Source of the DNA: Zhuqueibacter pondensis
Lineage (GTDB): Bacteria; Zhuqueibacterota; Zhuqueibacteria; Zhuqueibacterales; Zhuqueibacteraceae
Assembly (NCBI GenBank): GCA_034505955.1
Contig: JAPDQK010000028.1
Span: forward strand, 1 to 64,000
Direction: 5' to 3'
Length of the DNA stretch: 64,000 nucleotides
Made by a program: the position numbers and the translations under genes
Shown here: positions 49,877 through 57,769 of the stretch, piece after piece
How the letters are laid out: every line of letters starts with the position of its first letter
Numbering within the stretch: the stretch's first letter is position 1
Notes under the pieces: generated by a model
What the model was told of the DNA's origin: nothing
What the model saw: only the letters and a program-made list of their open reading frames with translations
The model's database searches: none

Positions 49877-52348
49877 CTAATCATCATCGCTATTGCCCAC
49901 CCGTACAAAGGCACTGCGCACCGGCGCCGGCATCTCCGAATCCGCGCCCCGAATGGATTTCCAAATAATCTCATTGAATTCCACATCCGGGATGGCATCT
50001 TCGACGGCGAGATTCATTTCCTCAGAGCGCAACTGGCCGTAGGCGTTATCCGGATTCATTTCTTTGAGATTGATATTTGCCGGCCGATACGTGTACGGCG
50101 TAAAATCCGGAATATCGGTAAACGACGCGTACATCGGCAACGCGCCGGCATCGAATTGTGTCATTGGCGGCAAGCCGAGAATCAGCTCCATCGTGCGCAG
50201 CACGCTCGCGGTGGAATACATGTGGCGGTCGACACTGTGGCGCTTAACGTAGGGGCCGATCACCAGTCCAATCATGCGATGCGCATCGACATGATCCGGG
50301 CCGTTTTGCGCATCATCTTCCACCACAAAAATGGCGCATTCCTTCCAATAACGGCTGTGAGAGATGCGATCGATCATCATGCCGAGCGCGAGATCATTGT
50401 CCGCGACCATGGCGCGCGGGGTCGGCATGTTTTTGCGCGTGCCGGCAGTGTGATCATTGGGCAGCCGAATGACTTGAAATCGCGGCAGTTTGCCATTTTT
50501 GTCGAACTCATCAAACTCCTGTTGCCAAATCCGAAAGCGCGTGGTATCGGCAATGTTGAGATCATAGGGCGGAAAGTTTGTTGCGATGTGGCCCTGCAAC
50601 GACTCGATTTTGGTCATCACCGTATCTTTGCGGCCGGGAACCGCATAGCCAACGAATTCACCGTAACTGCGGTAACTCAATTTCGCGCGGCGACACAAAT
50701 CCCAAATGTATCCGGAACTGGGCTCAGCGATGCGCAGCGATCCTTCGGCCGGATAAGTGCCGCCTTTCCCACCGTAAACTCCCGGCCAATTTTTTTCGAC
50801 AAAATCGGTGGCATAAGCCGCCATCGACCACTCATGACCATCGGCGCTGACCTCGGCATCCGCGTAGAGATTATCCAGTAAAACAAACTCTCGCGCCAGC
50901 GCATGATGATTCGGCGTCACCTCCTCCGGAAACAACACCAGCTTGCAATCGCCGTTGCCCTCGGGAATGTCGCCAAACACCTGATCATACGTACGATTCT
51001 CCTTGACAATATAGAAAACATATTTGATCGGCGAGGCGCCGCCGGCTTTGCGCGGGATGGGATTGTTGACTGAAATCGACTCCTCCATGTCTTGTCGCCG
51101 TCGCTGCACAAAAGGCGAGTTGCGATAGACGGTTTCACTGTAGCGCCGAAGTTGTTGATCATCGGGCTGTGGGATGAATGAAAGTGACCCTTTGAACAGG
51201 CGGGCGATATATTCGGAAATCGCATCCGTGTTTCTTTGATACGGGTTCGGGCCTCCTGGATTTGCCCTCGAGCCGCCATGACCTTTGCCATTCACCGCCA
51301 GCAAAATCGGGGAAGAACGCAACGCGCGGAGGGCGGTCGGATACCAGCCAACGGGAATGAAACCTTTGCTGCGCGTCTGTCCAGGCAGGGTGATATCGAA
51401 CACGGCGACATAATTGTTGTCGGCATTGGCAACAAAAAGTTGTTTCCCGTCTGCCGAAATTGCCAGGCCATTGGGGGTGCTGCCGGGTGGGGCATCAGGG
51501 CTCAGCGCTGTGAGAATGGTCTCGATCACGCGGCGCTGCACGATGTCGATGATTGAAACGCTGTTCAGATTTGCATTTGCCACAAACAGACGTTGCCCAT
51601 CCGGTGAAAATGCCATGTCATTGGGATGATCACCCGTGGCAATGCTCGCGACGATTTTTTCCTGCGTGCGATCGATCACCACGATCTGTGCGCCGCCCCA
51701 TACCGAGACAAAAACTTCCGGGCGTGTGGGATGTGCGCGGCAGGTGTACGGCTCGGCCGGCAGCTTGATTTGATAGCGAAATGTTTTCAACGTCAGGTCG
51801 TAGGCGTACAGGATGCTGTCGGCGCGATTCACCGCAAAGAGGATTTGACCTTCGCTGCCAACGTCGATGCCGCCGCCGGCAAAGCGCTGCCTGGGAAAGG
51901 CTTCGCCGAGCTTGATGGTGTCGTGGGGCGTCGCTTGGCCGTTGGCAAAATCAAAAAGGAAAACCACATTGCGGTTGCCGCCGGATGCGGCGAGTTGTCT
52001 GCCACGATCGAAAAATCGCACCCCCAGCCAGGTGTGGCCGGTGCGGAGTGTGTCAGTGATTCTTCGTGTTTTTAAATCAATGATAAAAACATTCTGCTCT
52101 CCTCCGCTGTTGGTGACGGCGGCAAAGCGCTCATCCGGTGTGAGGTCGATGCCCAGCGGCAGATCGCCGAGTTCAAGATGTTCGCCGGCCGGCTCGAGCA
52201 TCCAGCCGTTGGGGAGCAAGATCCGGCCATCCTTGAGACGGCCCGGATTTTTGTCGGGTGGCAAAAAGAATTGCCTGGCGGTTTGAGGTTGGCAAGCGAA
52301 GAATGCAAGACTGAAAACCACCGCCAGCCACTGCTTGAAATGCTTCAT
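49877..52348 (-). CDS. Lipoprotein with YVTN beta-propeller and phosphoesterase domain
   Basis: 823 residues from ATG 52348, preceded by GGAGAGAG. A lipoprotein signal (MKHFKQWLAVVFSLAFFACQP, lipobox FFAC) is followed by a seven-bladed YVTN-type propeller (GDHPNDMAFSPDGQRLFVANANLNSVSIIDI; GLAISADGKQLFVANADNNYVAVFDI; to about 400) and from about 440 a phosphoesterase domain of the PLC/acid phosphatase type (IKYVFYIVKENRTYDQVFGD, DNLYADAEVSADGHEWSMAAY, LPNDHTAGTR, FVVEDDAQNGPDHVDAHRM with metal-binding Asp/His). Likely anchored outside the cytoplasm and hydrolysing phosphate esters; the substrate is unknown. Confidence 0.87.
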   Translation of the reverse strand: MKHFKQWLAVVFSLAFFACQPQTARQFFLPPDKNPGRLKDGRILLPNGWMLEPAGEHLELGDLPLGIDLTPDERFAAVTNSGGEQNVFIIDLKTRRITDTLRTGHTWLGVRFFDRGRQLAASGGNRNVVFLFDFANGQATPHDTIKLGEAFPRQRFAGGGIDVGSEGQILFAVNRADSILYAYDLTLKTFRYQIKLPAEPYTCRAHPTRPEVFVSVWGGAQIVVIDRTQEKIVASIATGDHPNDMAFSPDGQRLFVANANLNSVSIIDIVQRRVIETILTALSPDAPPGSTPNGLAISADGKQLFVANADNNYVAVFDITLPGQTRSKGFIPVGWYPTALRALRSSPILLAVNGKGHGGSRANPGGPNPYQRNTDAISEYIARLFKGSLSFIPQPDDQQLRRYSETVYRNSPFVQRRRQDMEESISVNNPIPRKAGGASPIKYVFYIVKENRTYDQVFGDIPEGNGDCKLVLFPEEVTPNHHALAREFVLLDNLYADAEVSADGHEWSMAAYATDFVEKNWPGVYGGKGGTYPAEGSLRIAEPSSGYIWDLCRRAKLSYRSYGEFVGYAVPGRKDTVMTKIESLQGHIATNFPPYDLNIADTTRFRIWQQEFDEFDKNGKLPRFQVIRLPNDHTAGTRKNMPTPRAMVADNDLALGMMIDRISHSRYWKECAIFVVEDDAQNGPDHVDAHRMIGLVIGPYVKRHSVDRHMYSTASVLRTMELILGLPPMTQFDAGALPMYASFTDIPDFTPYTYRPANINLKEMNPDNAYGQLRSEEMNLAVEDAIPDVEFNEIIWKSIRGADSEMPAPVRSAFVRVGNSDDD

Positions 52349-52414
52349 TGTTTCTCTCTCCGTAAGATTGAATTGAGAGGCTGCTTCTTCATCGCTTGAA
52401 AATCTCACGAGGAC

Positions 52415-52762
52415 TTATAACAAACGTTTGGCGATAAACTTGAATTCCCCTGACAGATTTCTTTCTTCAGAGATGACAGGCTTTTTCCGGACAGCTAGAT
52501 GTTTATGATGGGGGAAAATTTTCAGACGCGGATGATGAGGCGCATTGTCCCAACCGACAATCAATTCGTTAGTGGCAGCAAGCCAATAATAGCTGTAATA
52601 AACCAAGTTGTCGTTGCGGTATTTTTCTAAAACTCGCAAATTCGTTCCGTCTCGTAAAATCACTTTGCACTTATATAATTCGAGATTTTTTGTGGACTCG
52701 TGGCGAAGGAACTCAACGGATACAATCAGGTCTCGAAACTTTGCCAAAGTGCCATGTTTCAT
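52415..52762 (-). CDS. DUF6516-type protein, putative toxin
   Basis: 115 residues: CKVILRDGTNLRVLEKYRNDNLVYYSYYWLAATNELIVGWDNAPHHPRLKIFPHHKHL. The 'YSYHW…L..RWDNAPHHP…FPHHKH' pattern characterises DUF6516 proteins, small beta proteins regularly encoded beside an antitoxin-like gene. Its start overlaps the partner's stop by 4 nt (ATGA). It is presumably a toxin by position; no ribonuclease motif is evident beyond the His-rich NAPHHP segment. Confidence 0.75.
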   Translation of the reverse strand: MKHGTLAKFRDLIVSVEFLRHESTKNLELYKCKVILRDGTNLRVLEKYRNDNLVYYSYYWLAATNELIVGWDNAPHHPRLKIFPHHKHLAVRKKPVISEERNLSGEFKFIAKRLL

Positions 52763-53085
52763 TTTTCATGCCCCACGAGGCGTTCGTACTCTGCAATGTC
52801 ATTGACGATCATCTTGGCTTTCTCAACAAGATAAGACCATTCCCCATAATCTTCGTGAGTATCGAAGTTGCCGCCGGATGGCATACGTTTCTCAAACGTC
52901 TCGAAAGTGCACTTGTATTTGCGCTCATACCTGCGTATTCTGGTCTTTGTAATCTTCAATTCCTGGCGTTCTTCTGCGATGAGCCGGTTTACGGATTCGC
53001 GCAAAGCCTGCAAAAAAACCTTGTCACCGATTTTCGGATAGAATCGAGCAATCGATTCCGGTAGTTTGAGCTGGATTGTGGTCAT
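52759..53085 (-). CDS. Antitoxin-like partner of the DUF6516 protein
   Basis: 108 residues from ATG 53085 (two upstream codons possible). N-terminal IQLKLPESIARFYPKIGDKVFLQALRESVNRLIAEERQELK could be a ribbon-helix type DNA-binding part; the C-terminal half (YERKYKCTFETFEKRMPSGGNFDTHEDYGEWSYLVEKAKMIV) matches the protein at 8616-8924. The arrangement antitoxin-first with ATGA overlap is the same at both loci. Assigned from context. Confidence 0.65.
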   Translation of the reverse strand: MTTIQLKLPESIARFYPKIGDKVFLQALRESVNRLIAEERQELKITKTRIRRYERKYKCTFETFEKRMPSGGNFDTHEDYGEWSYLVEKAKMIVNDIAEYERLVGHEK

Positions 53086-53187
53086 AGACAAATTGGCTCA
53101 GAACATAAGTTCGATGAATTGGGTGAGATCAACTTGAACCAAACATTTTATATTATAACACAATTCCGCGGAAAAACAAATAAAAAA

Positions 53188-53213
53188 AAGCCCCGATGCA
53201 ATCATCGGGGCTT
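53188..53213. terminator. Strong intrinsic terminator
   Basis: AAGCCCCGATG (53188-53198), loop CAAT, CATCGGGGCTT (53203-53213): an 11-bp perfect stem. An A-run lies on the low-coordinate side, so on the minus strand the stem is followed by a run of T; it ends minus-strand transcription coming from the LysM gene or from an RNA in 53214-53443. Confidence 0.85.
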
Positions 53214-53443
53214 CGGGGTAGGTGACTACGCCTGCCAGGCTCTCCTTTTTATCGGACGGAATGCGCGATCAGGGAGATTCCTTCCCGTTATAGCCGCCCG
53301 TTCGGATGCCTTCATGCGTAGTGCGTTGGGGGTGGAGAATGCTACTTTTGTATTCAATCAAAGCTCACATCGCGGTCGTTTCAGCCAGGGACGAGGAGCA
53401 GGCATTTTTGATGCCGGAATTGATTGAACAGAGTCGGCCGCAA
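53214..53443 (-). other. Possible structured RNA or long 3' UTR
   Basis: 230 bp between the LysM stop and the terminator without an ORF. On the minus strand it can form several small hairpins (GTAG-TCAC-CTAC near 53225; GGGA…TCCC near 53270; GGAAT…ATTCC around 53245-53275). I could not match it to 6S, SRP, tmRNA, RNase P or a known riboswitch. Confidence 0.3.
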
Positions 53444-54172
53444 CTATACGGCGAGACTTTCCTTCTCGCGTTCGGTTCTGTCGAAAGGGTCCCGGCTGTC
53501 CTTTGACGAATAACTGAATGAAGGTCGGGCCGAACGATCCTCGAAGCTGTGGCGCGGCTCAACGATCTCAATCTCAATCTTTTTGTCCTCGGCGTGCTTG
53601 CGACGGTACCAGAGAAAAGCGGCTGCGCCGGCGATGATGATGAGAGCGATAGCCAGCCAAAACCACGGGAATCCGGAACTTTCGGTTATTGGCTCAGCCG
53701 GCGGTGCCATCACTTCAGGTGAGGTTTCCGGGACAAGATTGGTGCTTTGCCCGCTGCTGGCCGCTGGCGTTTCCACCGGCACCGCGGTTGGCTCACCGGA
53801 TTGCCTCAGAGTCTGAGGAGATTCCGGAGTTGCCCTCACCGCAATCTTTTCCTGTTCTCCGACCAACGCATTGACTCTTGTGATGGTACGGGAGCGACGC
53901 AGCTCATTGATCACCGTCGCGGAAGGCAACAGGATTTCCTCGCCCACTTCCAGATGATTCGGCTTGGGCGCGCGATTGACGATGGCCAGCTCGCGCCAGC
54001 GCTGGGCATCACCGTAATATTGTTTGGCCAGCTTGCTCAAGGACTCACCTTTTTGCACTTTGTGAACGCGTGGGGCATCAAGAAAATTGAGCTTGCTCCA
54101 CAACACTTCGCCTTGCGAGAGCAATAGAAATATGCCGCAGGCGAAAAACAACAGAAGAAGAAATTTTTTCAT
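53444..54172 (-). CDS. LysM-domain membrane protein
   Basis: 242 residues from ATG 54172 with GAGGTG upstream. An N-terminal hydrophobic segment (KKFLLLLFFACGIFLLLSQG) is followed by one LysM domain (HKVQKGESLSKLAKQYYGDAQRWRELAIVNRAPKPNHLEVGEEILLP, about residues 36-84), a Pro/Ser/Thr-rich linker, a second membrane helix (FPWFWLAIALIIIAGAAAFLWY) and a charged cytoplasmic tail. The LysM domain would bind peptidoglycan in the periplasm. Reading frame upstream to 54343 has no homologous content. Confidence 0.85.
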   Translation of the reverse strand: MKKFLLLLFFACGIFLLLSQGEVLWSKLNFLDAPRVHKVQKGESLSKLAKQYYGDAQRWRELAIVNRAPKPNHLEVGEEILLPSATVINELRRSRTITRVNALVGEQEKIAVRATPESPQTLRQSGEPTAVPVETPAASSGQSTNLVPETSPEVMAPPAEPITESSGFPWFWLAIALIIIAGAAAFLWYRRKHAEDKKIEIEIVEPRHSFEDRSARPSFSYSSKDSRDPFDRTEREKESLAV

Positions 54173-54180
54173 GGAACACC

Positions 54181-54492
54181 TCATGGTAATTTGGGAAAGG
54201 CATTTTTGCTGATCATCCCGGTTTTTCGCCGTGCCTGCAGCAAGCGACGCAGCGACTGAAACAGCAGCACGGCAATGCCGGAGAAAAATATTCCCATCAC
54301 AAAAACTTTGTTGTAAAGCATGGCAGAATTTTGGCTCACCCACGTGCCGATCGAGGCACCGGCGATGCCGACCGGATAGTTTGCCAGTCTCATCCAGCCG
54401 GTCACGGCGCTCTCCTCCCGCTCGAAGCTGCTGATCAGATGGGCCACCATCCAGCCCAATAATGAAGTTATGAAAAATGGCAATGCTTTCAT
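54181..54492 (-). CDS. Small membrane protein, unknown
   Basis: 103 residues from ATG 54492 (GGGAG 5 nt upstream). Two hydrophobic stretches, LPFFITSLLGWMVAHLISS and VFVMGIFFSGIAVLLFQSL, flank a glycine-rich amphipathic middle (YPVGIAGASIGTWVSQNSAM); the C-terminus is basic (RRLLQARRKTGM). No family recognised. It precedes the LysM gene by 8 nt and is likely its operon partner; two operator-like palindromes lie just upstream. Confidence 0.6.
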   Translation of the reverse strand: MKALPFFITSLLGWMVAHLISSFEREESAVTGWMRLANYPVGIAGASIGTWVSQNSAMLYNKVFVMGIFFSGIAVLLFQSLRRLLQARRKTGMISKNAFPKLP

Positions 54493-54525
54493 CTCATTCT
54501 CCCAAGAGCGTGTTTGGAAAGCAAC

Positions 54526-54586
54526 TGACCGGTCACTTTTTAGCCACAAAATGTTCTCGAATTCCATGACTTCAATTGACCGGCCA
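54526..54586 (-). promoter_or_regulatory. Two TetR-type operator-like palindromes
   Basis: TGACCGGTCA (54526-54535) is a perfect palindrome with AACTGACCGGTCAC context; TGACCGGCCA (54577-54586) with a following GTCTC is an imperfect copy 51 bp away. Both resemble the ACTGACCGGTCAGT operators of many TetR regulators. They flank the 5' region of the small membrane protein-LysM operon; a TATAAA-like -10 lies at about 54592-54597. The regulator gene is not in the window. The rest of 54598-54889 shows nothing definite. Confidence 0.5.
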
Positions 54587-54889
54587 GTCTCATTTTATAT
54601 TTTTCTCACCCTCTAACAGGTTGTGCACTAAATCAAGCAAAGGCATTGCCAAATTGTAAACGCACGTATTCGTGGTATTGGAGAGACCAAATAAGTGGAA
54701 TAGGAACAAAAGCTTGACAGGCTGGTAACTTTTTCGGGGATAAGAGCAGCACGCTGAACTGAAAAAAGAATTGTGTAAATTTTACCTGAATGAGGAAAAA
54801 GGGTGGGAAATTTTTACGGAAGCGCGGCAATGATTGAATGTTGAAACCATGACGGTCGGAGAATGAGGCACGATGGGAAACGATTTGTG

Positions 54890-56248
54890 CTACTTCTCCT
54901 CGCTGGCATAGCGCGCAAGTTTGTTGTGCAACGTTTTCAAACTGATGCCCAAAATCTCTGCGGTGTGCGTTTTGTTGTTGTTGTACGCGGCAAGCGTGCG
55001 CAAGATGATCCGGCGCTCCGCCTCATCCACGGTTGTGCCAATCGGAATGCGGATTTCAGTGGAATCATCCTGTTCGAACAAAAACTTGGGCAGATCCGCC
55101 GCAGTGACTTGGCGGCCGGCACAAAGCAGAACAGCACGCTCGATGACATTACGCAGCTCACGGACATTGCCAGGCCAGGCGTGGCGGGAAAGAATCTCCA
55201 AAGCCTCTCGTGTAAATCCCATGATTCTCTTCCCGGCTTTTTCCGCGTATCGTTGAAGAAACGCATGCGCCAGCAAAGGCAAATCGCCAATGCGCTCACG
55301 CAATGCCGGCAGCTCGATCTCAACCACCGCAAGACGATAAAACAAATCTTCTCTCAAAATCTTTTCTTTGACAGCACGGCGGGCATCGTGATTGGTCGCC
55401 GAAATGACACGGACATCAACCGCAATCTCTTTGCGGCCGCCGAGACGGCGGAATTTTCTTTCTTCCAGTGCGCGCAACAGTTTTGCTTGGAGCTCATAAG
55501 GCATTTCGCTGATCTCATCGAGAAAAAGTGTGCCGTGATCCGCCAGTTCGAAACAACCGGGTTTCTCGGCAAGCGCGCCGGTGAAGGCGCCTTTTTCGTG
55601 ACCAAAGAATTCATTCTCTAAAATTTCTGACGGCAGCGCCGAGCAATTGACCGCGATGAAGGGCGCCTGCTTGCGATTGCTGCGCTGATGAATGGCGCGT
55701 GCCACTAATTCTTTGCCGGTACCGCTTTCGCCAGTGATGAGAATACTGGCGTCGGATTTGGCAACGGCTTCGATGAGTTTATAAATCTCCCGCATTGCCT
55801 CGCTCTGGCCGAGGAGTTCCTCGTATTGGGTAAGCTCGCGCAACTGCGTGGCCATGGCGCGATTGGAGACCGTGAGCGCATTCTTTTCGACCGCTTTGGC
55901 GATGACTTGTTGCAAACGCGCGCCATCGACCGGCTTGGTTAGATAATCATACGCGCCGATGCGCATGGCTTCGACGGCCGAGTCGATGGTGCCGTAACCG
56001 GTCACCATAATCAGCTCGGTGGGCAAATCGTTTTCGCGCAGGCGGCGGAGCAATTCAAGACCATTGAGATCGGGCAGCGCCAGATCGACAACGGCAACGG
56101 CGATGTCTTCGTCTTGCAAGATTTGCCAAGCGGCGGTACCGTTCTCCGCTGTCAAAATGGGATAGGTGTCCGCGAGCAGCGTCTCGAGAGCGGAGAGGAC
56201 ACCGGGTTCGTCATCCACCAGCAGAATTTTTTCGCGAAGGTCGGCCAC
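54890..56248 (-). CDS. NtrC-family sigma-54-dependent response regulator
   Basis: 452 residues from GTG 56248: receiver domain (ILLVDDEPGVLSA; phosphorylatable Asp55 in AVVDLALPD; conserved Lys in YLTKP), AAA+ domain with Walker A GESGTGKE (about 173-180), the sigma-54 contact loop GAFTGA (210-215), GTLFLDEISEMP (Walker B), and a C-terminal Fis-type helix-turn-helix (AAYNNNKTHTAEILGISLKTLHNKLARY). It activates sigma-54 promoters when phosphorylated. The adjacent HisKA-like gene (56355-56573) and the two large kinases downstream are candidate partners. Confidence 0.94.
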   Translation of the reverse strand: MADLREKILLVDDEPGVLSALETLLADTYPILTAENGTAAWQILQDEDIAVAVVDLALPDLNGLELLRRLRENDLPTELIMVTGYGTIDSAVEAMRIGAYDYLTKPVDGARLQQVIAKAVEKNALTVSNRAMATQLRELTQYEELLGQSEAMREIYKLIEAVAKSDASILITGESGTGKELVARAIHQRSNRKQAPFIAVNCSALPSEILENEFFGHEKGAFTGALAEKPGCFELADHGTLFLDEISEMPYELQAKLLRALEERKFRRLGGRKEIAVDVRVISATNHDARRAVKEKILREDLFYRLAVVEIELPALRERIGDLPLLAHAFLQRYAEKAGKRIMGFTREALEILSRHAWPGNVRELRNVIERAVLLCAGRQVTAADLPKFLFEQDDSTEIRIPIGTTVDEAERRIILRTLAAYNNNKTHTAEILGISLKTLHNKLARYASEEK

Positions 56249-56354
56249 GGGAGTGATACAAATTCAAATTAGACAAAAATAATTTGAGACAAAATAATTC
56301 AATTCTTTTAAACAATTATTTCGACCTTGATCATTTTGTCATTAAAAAAATGGA

Positions 56355-56573
56355 CTATTTCAGTTTAGTAATGAAATCTTTAACTTGGTTTTCCAATTTC
56401 TCCAACTCATCAGTGACAAGCGAGAGATGTTTGAGTAACCGTTCTTGTTGCGGCCCAGCGCTTTTTTTCGCGAGCATCTGCGCCGCTTCGAGATTGAGCT
56501 TGGCGGTATGAATCGGCCCGCGCAAATCATGAGCGAGCTTGTCGAGGAGTTTTTTGAGGTCGGGGGTGTTCAT
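56355..56573 (-). CDS. Stand-alone histidine-phosphotransfer-like (HisKA) domain protein
   Basis: 72 residues from ATG 56573: DLKKLLDKLAHDLRGPIHTAKLNLEAAQMLAKKSAG…ERLLKHLSLVTDELEKLENQVKDFITKL. His15 in AHDLRGP is the H-box of a histidine-kinase dimerisation domain, followed by the two-helix hairpin, but no ATPase domain follows before the stop. It could serve as a phosphotransfer adaptor for the NtrC-type regulator 106 nt downstream, or be a remnant of a lost kinase. Confidence 0.7.
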   Translation of the reverse strand: MNTPDLKKLLDKLAHDLRGPIHTAKLNLEAAQMLAKKSAGPQQERLLKHLSLVTDELEKLENQVKDFITKLK

Positions 56574-56692
56574 ATATGGTTCAAATAGTTTCAAGTTTAT
56601 CCGGCAACATCAGCGGTAACTCCTTCTGGACTGAATTGCGATTGTACAATTTTGGTAAAAGTTTAGCCGTTTGAAATCTCACTTACTTTTTG

Positions 56693-56811
56693 TGTCATTC
56701 CGTAGGCCTACGGCTCGTAGAGCTGCGCCCGTAGGGAATCTTTTTACTTTTTAAAGAAATACTTGCTAGTACCCAAAAAGATTCCTACGGACGCAGTCTT
56801 CCAGAATGACA
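56693..56811. repeat. Family R1 palindromic element, copy d, with three 12-mer-type inserts
   Basis: TGTCATTCCG (56693-56702) is followed by CTACGGCTCGTAG (56708-56720, 13-nt form) and CTGCGCCCGTAG (56723-56734), then GGGAATC. The right arm is split by CTACGGACGCAG (56785-56796) between GATTC (56780-56784) and CTTCCAGAATGACA. It is the most heavily inserted R1 copy. The surrounding gap 56574-56881 has no gene. Confidence 0.75.
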
Positions 56812-56881
56812 TCTTCTTCAGCTGTCTAAATTCATACACCCAATCTTTGACTTTTGTAAATGTTTTCCAAGATTCTTCCCA

Positions 56882-57012
56882 TTATCGCATATCACGATAG
56901 AGTTTTCCACGTTCGGTATTGATGAGAGCTTTGAGATCACCGGGCTGCAATTTGGGGGCAATGCGTAACGCTTCCTCGCACAATCGCTTTGATTCGAAAA
57001 AATTTCCATCAC
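56882..57012 (-). pseudogene. Possible gene fragment next to vapC
   Basis: A frame ending at 56882 reads FRDGNFFESKRLCEEALRIAPKLQPGDLKALINTERGKLYRDMR, protein-like in composition (helical, possibly a tetratricopeptide-type pair), but no start or family is recognised. It directly adjoins the broken vapC. Confidence 0.2.
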
Positions 57013-57454
57013 GAAATCTCGGGATTAAGAAAAGCAATTTTCTCCAGTTTAGCGATCTTATCGAGCTTGTCATCGGCGCAAACAAAGTAATGCAAGCTTC
57101 TTCGACCTTTCAAATCCATGGCAATAGCCAATTGCAGTGCATCCAATGTACGGAGTGCACGTTTGGTGGCATGCTGCACCAGCAACCTTACAGCGTTGCG
57201 GCCATGCTTCTGTGTGAGCATGACAATGTGAAATTTTCTTATAGAAATGTCAGCGAAAAACTTCCGGCGCGCGCTGTGAACGGTGGTCACGTTGATATCA
57301 CCTGTCCGTACCTTTTTAGCCAGAGAGGAGACAAGCTCAACAATCGACAAATCCGATTGCTTGGATTGTCGATAATCTGTTGAACTTTTACGCTGCCGAC
57401 TTCTGTGTGATAATATTTGACCAAGCCATTTGTGTCACACATGTAATCAGCCAC
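57009..57454 (-). pseudogene. vapC: VapC-type PIN-domain toxin, frameshifted
   Basis: From GTG 57454, right after the antitoxin stop, VADYMCDTNGLVKYYHTEVGSVKVQQIIDNPSNRI begins a PIN domain (catalytic Asp in CDTN). A frameshift near 57355 is needed to reach LSIVELVSSLAKKVRTGDI (catalytic Glu) and then LRTLDALQLAIAMDLKGRRSLHYFVCADDKLDKIAKLEKIAFLNPE (third and fourth acidic residues) up to the stop at 57009. With the shift repaired the protein is complete at about 145 residues, so the lesion is recent or a sequencing error. Confidence 0.8.
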
Positions 57455-57769
57455 CTACCGTTCCTCCCTCGCCTCGATGATTTCCTGCGCCAAGGATCCG
57501 CTTATTTTTGAAAGCGCATTCCGTACTTTCTCAATGGAGATTTTTGCGTCTGCTTCTTCTAAAATGTATTGACCAAATTCAGTCTGCAAGAATTCATTCT
57601 CTCGGGCACGGGCAACCCGAGCTGTTGCAGTCTTAGTCGAATTTTTATTAAGCCATAAGCCCAGGAGATGATGGATTTCTATTTGCTCTTTCTGCGGCAG
57701 TTGCGTCAACATTTCCAAAAGCATTGCCTTCTTTCCGTTTTTGCTCAACTTGCCTGGTGCTGCTTGCAT
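57455..57769 (-). CDS. vapB: VapB-like antitoxin of the PIN-domain toxin
   Basis: 104 residues, helical: KLSKNGKKAMLLEMLTQLPQKEQIEIHHLLGLWLN, then a linker and ILEEADAKISIEKVRNALSKISGSLAQEIIEAREER. The C-terminal 'S.E.VR..LSKI.GSLA.EI...RE.R' pattern is found in antitoxin genes immediately ahead of PIN toxins. TAG stop and the toxin's GTG are contiguous. DNA-binding type not recognisable. Confidence 0.7.
   Translation of the reverse strand: MQAAPGKLSKNGKKAMLLEMLTQLPQKEQIEIHHLLGLWLNKNSTKTATARVARARENEFLQTEFGQYILEEADAKISIEKVRNALSKISGSLAQEIIEAREER

Noticed and set aside
53188..53300. Possible glycine or other riboswitch
   Set aside because: GGAGAGCC and CGAAGCC segments hinted at it, but the conserved core (CGAAGGGGCAA, CUCUCAGG) is absent, and it lies downstream, not upstream, of genes on the terminated strand.
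54708..54740. Plus-strand sigma-70 promoter with TTGACA
   Set aside because: AAAAGCTTGACA is followed by a -10-like box only after 21 bp, and the downstream genes are all on the other strand.
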